From positions 434,001 through 498,000 of the forward strand of contig LR990730.1 in the NCBI GenBank assembly GCA_905142475.1: 64,000 nucleotides of DNA, given 5' to 3'. This document shows positions 26,923 through 32,526 of this stretch, piece after piece (the stretch's first letter is position 1; every line of letters starts with the position of its first letter). The position numbers and the translations under genes were made by a program. The DNA comes from Xanthomonas hydrangeae. GTDB taxonomy: Bacteria; Pseudomonadota; Gammaproteobacteria; Xanthomonadales; Xanthomonadaceae. Below the pieces are notes generated by a model that saw only the letters and a list, made by a program, of their open reading frames with translations, searched no databases and was not told where the DNA came from.

Positions 26923-26982
26923 ATCTAACGCATGAATTAAGCCGACCCGCGAAGCGGGTTCGGCTTGAATGAATTGTTATGC
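26923..26982 (-). repeat. attC site
   Basis: Sixty bp, cores ATCTAAC (26923-26929) and GTTATGC (26976-26982), standard centre. The R' core deviates from GTTRRRY at one position. It ends the 26977-27504 cassette, whose last codons overlap it. Confidence 0.9.
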
Positions 26983-27504
26983 CCCATCTTTGGATTGTAG
27001 GCGGGTAATGTGGTCGAAAGCAGCAAGCTTGGCCTCGACTTGGGACTTGTAGTTGCGACGAGCGTGTAACACCGTTGAGTTATCCAATGCTGCCAAGGTG
27101 CAGGCCCAGCCATCACCGCGCGGGTAAACGGTAATGCGGAATCCATCCGAAGTGATATGTGGATTGCCTTTTGCCGACACTTTCCAAGCACGTGCGGTCC
27201 AACGCTTGCGCTTTGCTGCGCGGTTTTTCATAGAGGCCTCACGGGCTCGTGAGGCTGCTACATCGCCCTCCATGTGACCGGCGCATACACACCCAACCTC
27301 AAGAACTTCCGGGTAATCTGGGTGCTCCATGTGATGGACGTAGCGAATAGTCTGAGACTCGCACATCTGGCACTCGATGAGCGGTTCTCCAAGATCCTCA
27401 ATATCTACGCATGTCCAGCCGCGATGCGGCACTCCGGCTACAGACCACTTGCCGCGCCTGTGTGCGACTAGCTCTTCTTCTGTGAGTGGCTGAGATGTCG
27501 CCAT
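26977..27504 (-). CDS. Cassette protein with a four-cysteine zinc-ribbon-like motif
   Basis: The 175-residue product contains CQMC at about residues 45-48 and CVCAGH about 25 residues later, a probable zinc-binding knuckle pair. A basic stretch follows (SMKNRAAKRKRWTARAWKVS), then a small beta domain (RITVYPRGDGWACTLAALD). It is soluble by sequence. The combination of metal site and basic segment suggests nucleic-acid contact, which is inference only. Genes of this look occur as integron cassettes in several genera. Function unknown. Confidence 0.72.
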   Translation of the reverse strand: MATSQPLTEEELVAHRRGKWSVAGVPHRGWTCVDIEDLGEPLIECQMCESQTIRYVHHMEHPDYPEVLEVGCVCAGHMEGDVAASRAREASMKNRAAKRKRWTARAWKVSAKGNPHITSDGFRITVYPRGDGWACTLAALDNSTVLHARRNYKSQVEAKLAAFDHITRLQSKDGA

Positions 27505-27507
27505 GGG

Positions 27508-27567
27508 GCATAACGCCTGAGTTAAGCCGACCCGCGAAGCGGGTTCGGCTTGAATGAATTGTTAGGC
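27508..27567 (-). repeat. attC site
   Basis: Sixty bp, cores GCATAAC (27508-27514) and GTTAGGC (27561-27567), standard centre. It ends the SEFIR cassette. Confidence 0.92.
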
Positions 27568-27568
27568 C

Positions 27569-28501
27569 TCATGCCGAGAACGAGGCAAGCTTGGCAGGGG
27601 CGATTGCGTAAGTGAACATGATCTCGTCAACAGGGTCACCGTGGCCCCGTGCTTGAAGCTTCTCGACTCGCGTCGCTAGATAGTAACCCGCGGTATTCTG
27701 CCAGATCACGATCTCACCAAGATGGGGAGTGCGCACACGAGACGAGGTGTCGTAGCTGGACGCATCTACTATCTCGGCGATCTCCTGAACGCCTATGGCC
27801 AGTGCCAGCGATCGAATGCTCGGAGGATCAGTGTATGCATGAATAGCGTCATTACTAGCGCCTGACCAAGCGGTTTCAAAGGCCATGTCACCAGCACCTA
27901 CAATATAGCGCCCATTATTGTTTGAGTAGTCAAACGTCACGGTTCCAGATGGCGCTGGAGAAACATAGCGTTCGGGTCCAAACGATATGAGCGGCGCAGT
28001 GTCTACGACAACGGTATCGAACGGATTCGGGCCGAGCGAAGGTCGTGGCCTAATCTTCTGCCCATGGATGTCTCGAAGCAGCTCTGCATATCTGACTTCA
28101 TATACAATATCATCTCGAAAATCGACGTATACCCTGGAGCCAAGAAAAATAGGTGTCGGGATCGCGGAGCCATTGTTGCGTATGACCGGAACGATGCGAT
28201 CACCAGAAATGCTTTGCATGAGCTGCGCCGTAAGAATCATTTTTTCGTAGCCTACTCCGCCAATGCCAGCGTTGGCTTTCTCAACGTATAGCTCGCTGCA
28301 AACAGCCAGTACTCGTTGTGCGCCCGTGAGACCAGCCTCCATGAAGCGCGGGAGGTCGCTGCCCAGTGTCAGGTCCCACTGGTCGAGTACCACATCAACG
28401 CCATTGGCTACGAGTCGGGTTGCAAGTGCGAGCACCCAATACTTATGAGCCTGACTGTCGTGCGAGTAGGAAACAAAGACCCTCGGAGGAAGTGCTGACA
28501 T
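27569..28501 (-). CDS. SEFIR-domain protein (cassette gene), defence candidate
   Basis: The 310-residue product begins with a SEFIR (TIR-superfamily) domain: PRVFVSYSHDSQAHKYWVL at residues 6-24, NGVDVVLDQWDLTLGSDLP at about 33-51, and a later RVLAVCSELYVEKA segment, out to about residue 150. The C-terminal half (about 150-310) is an unrecognised domain containing GRYIVGAGDMAFETAWSGAS. In bacteria SEFIR and TIR domains act as NADase or scaffold modules in abortive anti-phage defence. The architecture here, SEFIR plus an unknown C-terminal sensor, fits that role but has not been tested. It is an intact single-gene cassette. Confidence 0.8.
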   Translation of the reverse strand: MSALPPRVFVSYSHDSQAHKYWVLALATRLVANGVDVVLDQWDLTLGSDLPRFMEAGLTGAQRVLAVCSELYVEKANAGIGGVGYEKMILTAQLMQSISGDRIVPVIRNNGSAIPTPIFLGSRVYVDFRDDIVYEVRYAELLRDIHGQKIRPRPSLGPNPFDTVVVDTAPLISFGPERYVSPAPSGTVTFDYSNNNGRYIVGAGDMAFETAWSGASNDAIHAYTDPPSIRSLALAIGVQEIAEIVDASSYDTSSRVRTPHLGEIVIWQNTAGYYLATRVEKLQARGHGDPVDEIMFTYAIAPAKLASFSA

Positions 28502-28519
28502 TCGGAGTCCTGTAATGAG

Positions 28520-28579
28520 GCCTAACGCTTGAATTAAGCCGAGTTGCGAAGCAACTTCGGCTTGAATGAGTTGTTAGGC
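28520..28579 (-). repeat. attC site
   Basis: Sixty bp, cores GCCTAAC (28520-28526) and GTTAGGC (28573-28579). The central stem is altered in a compensated way, GAGTTGCGAAGCAACTTC replacing GACCCGCGAAGCGGGTTC, so base pairing is preserved. It ends the gene-poor cassette. Confidence 0.92.
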
Positions 28580-28859
28580 AGTGAGTGGCCGCAAAGGTCG
28601 GATGGTGCAACCATGCTCCCCAGCACTGCCGCCTTGACCGAGTGTGCCACAGCTTGCGGGATGGAGCTTGCCCAGCGATGCAGAGGCGCGTGATGCCACC
28701 GAAGCCAACTGCAACGAGCGCAGCGCGGGAACGACGTGCCAAGGCGAAGCACCGAACTTACCGCAACCAGCAACGGTGATGACTGCTGTCCGGAGCCAAC
28801 CGCATGCACGCCTGCGAACTCACCGAAACGGCAACCACCAACGCATTTGCTCCACCACG
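28580..28859. other. Cassette with no convincing gene
   Basis: A 280-bp cassette between two good attCs. A minus-strand frame (28534-28809, 91 codons, ending in the attC) and two plus-strand frames (28585-28779, 28644-28865) are open, but none has a recognisable domain, ribosome site or natural composition. It may encode a small protein, carry an RNA or promoter, or be non-coding. Confidence 0.5.
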
Positions 28860-28919
28860 GCCTAACGCTTGAGTTAAGCCGAACCGCGAAGCGGGTTCAG
28901 CTTGAATGAATTGTTAGAC
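28860..28919 (-). repeat. attC site
   Basis: Sixty bp, cores GCCTAAC (28860-28866) and GTTAGAC (28913-28919), centre GAACCGCGAAGCGGGTTC. It ends the 28926-29537 cassette. Confidence 0.92.
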
Positions 28920-28925
28920 AACAGG

Positions 28926-29537
28926 TTAGGGAACGCGCCCGTTGAGGTCGTCGAGAATGTTGCGGATATCATCAAGCTTGTCATCAAGATCATCGAGGCT
29001 TGCAAATCCACTGCCGGACATATTGCTGATGTGTTCAAGTAGCTTTTCCGCCAGATCAGGATCCGTTTGAAGCAGCCGAACATTTTTGGCTAATGAAATC
29101 GGTGAGTCTGCCTTGTGGCCGGACATGAATTCGTTGATATAGCCGTCCAGATCGCTCTTTGCACTCTCAATACTGTCCGGGTTGGTCAAATCAACAAAGA
29201 TGGTGCGGAGTCCAGAAATGTCGAAGGGTATCTTTTGTCCAGCGATAGCCACTTGAATGAACGGCTTTGCTGTTGCATGCCGAAGTGCGAGTTCGTAATA
29301 GACGTTTGGATTGTTCTCAGTGAGGTCCGCGATAACAAGATCAGCCTCAAGGATCAGATTGATGATCTGGCTCGTGATGAGGCCAGACTTGAGTATCTTG
29401 TCTGCCCGAACGATCTCGTAGCCAAATTTTGCTAAAGCCGGCTCATGCACATACTTGAGCATTTGATCGGAGCGACGGCGAGTTTCTGACCCAGCTTCGC
29501 CGATCGGACAAACTACAAAGCATGTTTTGGGCACCAT
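28926..29537 (-). CDS. Nucleoside 2-deoxyribosyltransferase-like (TIR/SLOG-like fold) cassette protein
   Basis: The 203-residue product opens TCFVVCPIGEAGSETRRRSD and has ADLVIADLTENNPNVYYELA at about residues 66-85. This is the strand-loop and ENNPNVYYELGLRH signature shared by nucleoside 2-deoxyribosyltransferase-like proteins associated with bacterial defence. About 130 residues form the domain. The tail (LDDLDDKLDDIRNILDDLNG) is an acidic helix that could oligomerise. Related folds cleave NAD or nucleotides in abortive infection. That role is inferred here. The gene is intact and alone in its cassette. Confidence 0.78.
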   Translation of the reverse strand: MVPKTCFVVCPIGEAGSETRRRSDQMLKYVHEPALAKFGYEIVRADKILKSGLITSQIINLILEADLVIADLTENNPNVYYELALRHATAKPFIQVAIAGQKIPFDISGLRTIFVDLTNPDSIESAKSDLDGYINEFMSGHKADSPISLAKNVRLLQTDPDLAEKLLEHISNMSGSGFASLDDLDDKLDDIRNILDDLNGRVP

Positions 29538-29553
29538 GTAACTTGATCCTGTT

Positions 29554-29612
29554 GTCCAACGCCTGAATTAAGCCGACCCGCGAAGCGGGTTCGGCTTGAA
29601 TGAATGTTAGCG
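29554..29612 (-). repeat. attC site
   Basis: Fifty-nine bp, cores GTCCAAC (29554-29560) and GTTAGCG (29606-29612). One T is missing before the outer core compared with the other sites and that core breaks GTTRRRY. It ends the two-gene cassette. Confidence 0.88.
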
Positions 29613-29622
29613 CCCACCCTTG

Positions 29623-29868
29623 CTACTTTTTTCGACTCGGTCGCTGCGTCAACGCTGAACCAGCTGAAGTTTTTGATGACTTGCTTGTTGATGAGTCTCT
29701 AAGCGTTTTTGATGCGGCAGACGCTGCAGATGAGGAAGTGACTTTGTTGCTACGAGACTGAGACAGAGCAGAGCCAGCTGCTGATTTTGAAGACTTGCTG
29801 CCACTACCGTCACTTAGGACTTTAGATGCGGCTGATGCTGCGCGACGGGACGTCTTTTCACTTGCCAT
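29623..29868 (-). CDS. Small Ser/Ala/Lys-rich protein with two 28-residue repeats
   Basis: The 81-residue product consists of two near-identical units, each starting AASAASK and ending with the same GSALxQ block (about residues 11-38 and 48-75), with basic linkers. It is extremely rich in Ser, Ala and Lys and probably disordered or nucleic-acid binding. Proteins with this AASK-SKxSKxxAGSAL pattern occur in many bacteria, but I know no established function. Its start overlaps the stop of the upstream membrane-protein gene, so translation is coupled and the two proteins probably act together. Confidence 0.75.
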   Translation of the reverse strand: MASEKTSRRAASAASKVLSDGSGSKSSKSAAGSALSQSRSNKVTSSSAASAASKTLRDSSTSKSSKTSAGSALTQRPSRKK

Positions 29869-30307
29869 TAGGTGGCTCCTGCAGTTGGCGGATCAAGGCA
29901 ACGGGCGATGGATCTTTAAGAACGACAACAGCCAGAATGACAAGAACCACTGAGAAAATAAGGGTGCTTACGAGCCCAGCGGCAACGTTCGCGCCAAATT
30001 GTGGCCAAAATCTGTTGTGTGACCGAATCTCTCGGATAAGAATGCTTTGTTGTATCTCCTGACGGTAGTCCTCCTCTAGCGTCGAAGCAACCTCCTGTGC
30101 GTAAAGTTGTAAGGCGCTTTCAGCTGCACCGCTTGCTCTCAATAGTACGCCGCTCGGCTGCTGCAGGTACCAGTCGTGGACTAACTGATCTGAGGGTAGT
30201 GCGCCATTTTGAATTTCGTAGTGTCGCATCCATTCGATGCGCTGCTCTTCGATTGTTGCAAAAGCTAGTAGGCCCAGCAGCCAGCTCTTGTCGGACTGTT
30301 CAACCAA
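29858..30307 (-). CDS. Tail-anchored membrane protein, first gene of a two-gene cassette
   Basis: The 149-residue product has a soluble N-terminal region (about residues 1-95, mostly helical). One strong transmembrane helix follows near the C-terminus (LVSTLIFSVVLVILAVVVL, about residues 111-129), then a short tail. There is no signal peptide. It overlaps the small repeat-protein gene by 11 bp. A membrane protein paired with a tiny basic partner within one cassette is a toxin-antitoxin or membrane-acting defence type layout. That reading is inference. Confidence 0.72.
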   Translation of the reverse strand: MVEQSDKSWLLGLLAFATIEEQRIEWMRHYEIQNGALPSDQLVHDWYLQQPSGVLLRASGAAESALQLYAQEVASTLEEDYRQEIQQSILIREIRSHNRFWPQFGANVAAGLVSTLIFSVVLVILAVVVLKDPSPVALIRQLQEPPNGK

Positions 30308-30362
30308 CTACCTGTATGTGTCTTCCGGCCCGTTCAGGTTAATCATGCGGTCTCCACGTGGG

Positions 30363-30479
30363 TGCTAACGCCTGAATTAAGCCGGCCCGCAGCAGGGCGG
30401 CGACTGGGTACAAATATAGCCGAAGGCGTGCACTTAGGCACCGCCCTGATGTGGGCTCGGTTTGAATGATTTGTTAGGT
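30363..30479 (-). repeat. Long attC with enlarged central stem
   Basis: About 117 bp instead of 60. The cores are TGCTAAC (30363-30369) and GTTAGGT (30473-30479) with the usual arms, but the short central hairpin is replaced by a long imperfect stem (GGGCGG near 30396 pairing with CCGCCC near 30440) and a 40-base apical loop. It ends the HEPN-like cassette. Confidence 0.85.
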
Positions 30480-31037
30480 CTTTGGCCCGGCTGTATGAGC
30501 AATGACCCGCTTGCAAAGGACAACCCATTCATTTGAGTAACTCGCATAATTAGTAAGTATTTCAAGGAAATTGCGAGAGTTAGTTTCTGAGAAACTATGA
30601 AGGTGGGCCACAAAATCGGGATCGTAGTGGTGACCTACCTTATTCCGGAATTCTGCGAATGCGTCGACCCCATTGAGCGGGTATAGCTTTTTAATGGTTT
30701 TCAATTCTGCTTTAACGGCCGATGTGTCAGCTCCGTTCGAACCAGCTATAGTGACCACATTCGGGCCACCAGTGCTATAAAACCAGTCTCTAGCTTCGTA
30801 GAGCATTGAGACTATGTCGCCCATCCAAAGCAAGCGAACCAAACCATCTGTTGTGGAGTTCTCGAACGTCACGACATAGCGGAGAATGTCGCATTGGAGA
30901 ATGGCGGCCGCGGCCCACGTTTGCCGTTGGATCTCCGGGTAGTGTGCGTAGTCAGGAGAGACTGCCGCCTGAAATGCGCGCTCAGCGTTGAATGAGGCTT
31001 TAGCCAATGCTTCAAGGTAGCGAGGCGCTTGTTCCAA
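30474..31037 (-). CDS. HEPN-like cassette protein
   Basis: The 187-residue product is all-helical by composition. It carries RNKVGH at residues 131-136 followed by HYD, an RN-x3-H motif as in the catalytic or nucleotide-binding centre of HEPN domains (consensus R-x4-6-H). A preceding helix contains WMGDIVSMLYEARDWFYSTG. HEPN proteins are typically RNases that shut down translation on infection, often controlled by an MNT partner. A MNT cassette is in the same array, five attC sites away. The assignment rests on the motif and helical pattern only. Confidence 0.6.
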   Translation of the reverse strand: MEQAPRYLEALAKASFNAERAFQAAVSPDYAHYPEIQRQTWAAAAILQCDILRYVVTFENSTTDGLVRLLWMGDIVSMLYEARDWFYSTGGPNVVTIAGSNGADTSAVKAELKTIKKLYPLNGVDAFAEFRNKVGHHYDPDFVAHLHSFSETNSRNFLEILTNYASYSNEWVVLCKRVIAHTAGPKT

Positions 31038-31039
31038 AG

Positions 31040-31099
31040 GTCTAATGCCCGAGATAAGCCGACTGGCGAAACCAGTTCGGCTTGATTGAGTTGTTAAGC
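31040..31099 (-). repeat. attC site
   Basis: Sixty bp, cores GTCTAAT (31040-31046) and GTTAAGC (31093-31099), with compensated central stem GACTGGCGAAACCAGTTC. It ends the 31104-31427 cassette. Confidence 0.9.
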
Positions 31100-31103
31100 C
31101 TCA

Positions 31104-31427
31104 TTACGGCACCTCTGACAGACGAATATAACCGAATCGCATGCGGTGCGGGTTGCCCTGTGCCTGCAGGCGCCCGGCAGAAACCAGGGCCTGAACACGT
31201 TGTGCGTAAAAGACGTCGGGAACGTCTAGGTACAAGTCTTGGTACGCATCCATAGCCACGCCCATCACTATCGACATTTTGCGCCACCTCGTATGGCTGG
31301 AGGCAAGAATCGCCCGGTCGATAGCCCCGAGGTCATCAGCAGTCAGAACTGCGACTGCCCGCAGCTCATCGATATCGAGAGGCGGATCATCTTGGTTGTC
31401 TGTTCGATCCATGACGATGGTTCTCAT
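31104..31427 (-). CDS. DUF3658-like cassette protein
   Basis: The 107-residue product resembles the small DUF3658 domain: RWRKMSIVMGVAMDAYQ in the middle, followed by a DVFYAQRVQALVSAGRLQAQG helix-strand and a terminal RFGYIRLSEV strand. This domain is a winged-helix-like fold often found beside DUF1835. Here it stands alone. The resemblance is from memory and the function is unknown. The gene lies tightly between two attC sites. Confidence 0.6.
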   Translation of the reverse strand: MRTIVMDRTDNQDDPPLDIDELRAVAVLTADDLGAIDRAILASSHTRWRKMSIVMGVAMDAYQDLYLDVPDVFYAQRVQALVSAGRLQAQGNPHRMRFGYIRLSEVP

Positions 31428-31430
31428 TAG

Positions 31431-31490
31431 GCCTAACGCCCGAGATAAGCCGACTAGCGAAGCCAGTTCGGCTTGGTTGAATTGTTAGGC
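31431..31490 (-). repeat. attC site of the first cassette
   Basis: Sixty bp, cores GCCTAAC (31431-31437) and GTTAGGC (31484-31490), centre GACTAGCGAAGCCAGTTC. It ends the attI-proximal cassette. Confidence 0.92.
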
Positions 31491-31949
31491 GGTCGCACCA
31501 GCTATCTCAACTGATTCTTTCCAGTACCGCAAGAAGAAGTCGTTGACCCCCCTGGTAAAAACCTCATGTGAGTGAAGTCCAATAGAGGATTCAATCATCT
31601 TGCTTTTGCCGAAATCGGCACTGGAAATCCATGCGGTATTTGGTGAGATTAAAGCTAATTTCGCGTTTGTCTTTGGATGGAGTGCTATGCGAATTTGTGG
31701 AAACGTCGCCTTAATTTTAAGCGCGTTCACCTCCGCATCAGTGCTTGCAATGATGTAGATATCAGAAGGTCGCTTGCTGAGAATCCCTGAAATATAGTCA
31801 GCATCTGGTAGCGCTGCCGTCATGATGTATACGGGTCCAGCAATTTTACCCAGCTGGGAAAGTTTTGTGGACCAAGTGCTTGCGTCGATAGAAAATTTCG
31901 CATCAGTGCAAGAAAATGAAAATCCGCCATGATCATCGGTGAACGACAT
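31485..31949 (-). CDS. PLD-like protein, first (most recently inserted) cassette gene
   Basis: The ATG at 31949 follows TTGGAGG and gives 154 residues. Near residue 91 HPKTNAKLALISPN is followed by AWISSADFGKSKMIESSIGL. The order H-x-K, then SSADF, then an E-x-x-x-G element, matches one HKD-type phospholipase D half-site. A single HKD would need dimerisation, as in bacterial Nuc-type nucleases. The aspartate of the strict motif is not at its usual place, so the assignment is moderate. It sits directly after the candidate Pc promoter and should be the best expressed cassette. Confidence 0.62.
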   Translation of the reverse strand: MSFTDDHGGFSFSCTDAKFSIDASTWSTKLSQLGKIAGPVYIMTAALPDADYISGILSKRPSDIYIIASTDAEVNALKIKATFPQIRIALHPKTNAKLALISPNTAWISSADFGKSKMIESSIGLHSHEVFTRGVNDFFLRYWKESVEIAGATA

Positions 31950-31952
31950 ATT

Positions 31953-31998
31953 TCCTCCAAGGCCGCCTAGCTACTATTGGACCGCCAAAAGGCGGTGT
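31953..31998 (-). promoter_or_regulatory. attI-side leader and recombination region
   Basis: On the minus strand there is a perfect ACCGCC-TTTT-GGCGGT hairpin (31981-31996), then CCAATAGTAGC, then GCTAGGC (complement of 31965-31971) where the first cassette begins. GCTAGGC differs from the GTTRRRY core at one base. I take this as the attI junction, degenerate. Confidence 0.5.
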
Positions 31999-32005
31999 TG
32001 CGGCG

Positions 32006-32034
32006 AGTATCTTCGATTGCAAGAGTTTTGTAAA
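32006..32034 (-). promoter_or_regulatory. Candidate Pc promoter of the integron
   Basis: On the minus strand TTTACA (complement of 32029-32034) and GATACT (complement of 32006-32011) are 17 bp apart. That is five of six and four of six matches to sigma-70 boxes. Transcription would start just before the leader hairpin and read into the cassettes. Confidence 0.5.
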
Positions 32035-32130
32035 AGGAGGAACTCCTAGCCGCAATCACGGGGGCGTACGATGGCAAGCCGACGCGACCATACGGATATT
32101 TTTAGCGCTATCCAGCAAGGACGCAGGCGG

Positions 32131-32526
32131 ATGAGACACCCAGAAAAACGACGGCGTAACAGCGCGCCCTTCGATCAGGCGCCTGGATCAGGCGCGCGAC
32201 TGCTTGCGCGTGCGGCATTACAGCGAGCGCACCGAGCAGGCGTACGTAAGTTGGATCCGGCGTTTCATTCCAGCCAACGGCAAGCGGCATCCGGGGCAGA
32301 TGGAGCAGGCGGAGGTCGATGCCTTCCTGACCCGGCGACCGAAGGGCAGGTGTCTGCGGGGACGCAGGACCAGGCATTGGCAGCGCTGTTATTTCTTTAT
32401 CGCGAGGTTCTGCGCATCGAGCTGCCGTCGATGGAAAATCTAGTGCGTGTCAAGCGGCCGAGGCGCATTCCTGCGGTGCTCTCGCGCGAAGAGGCATGCA
32501 TGCCTCGCCACATTCGCTGGCTCTAG
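32131..32526 (+). pseudogene. intI: Decayed integron integrase intI
   Basis: The DNA encodes IntI sequence broken across frames. LRVRHYSERTEQAYVSWIRR (from about 32199) is the N-terminal SAM-like domain. ATEGQVSAGTQDQALAALLF, LYREVLRIELP and VKRPRRIPAVLSREEA follow in another frame after a one-base loss near 32332. Homology ends at about 32505, so roughly the last two thirds, including the catalytic Arg, His-x-x-Arg and Tyr and the IntI-specific extra helix, are gone. The remaining frame stops at 32524-32526, overlapping the ilvD stop on the other strand. It points away from the cassettes, the standard integron layout. Confidence 0.88.

Noticed and set aside
25927..31490. Regularly repeated 60-bp sequences that could be read as a CRISPR array.
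   Set aside because: The repeats are imperfect palindromes with GTTRRRY cores, are separated by whole genes of 300-900 bp and vary in their stems. They are attC sites.
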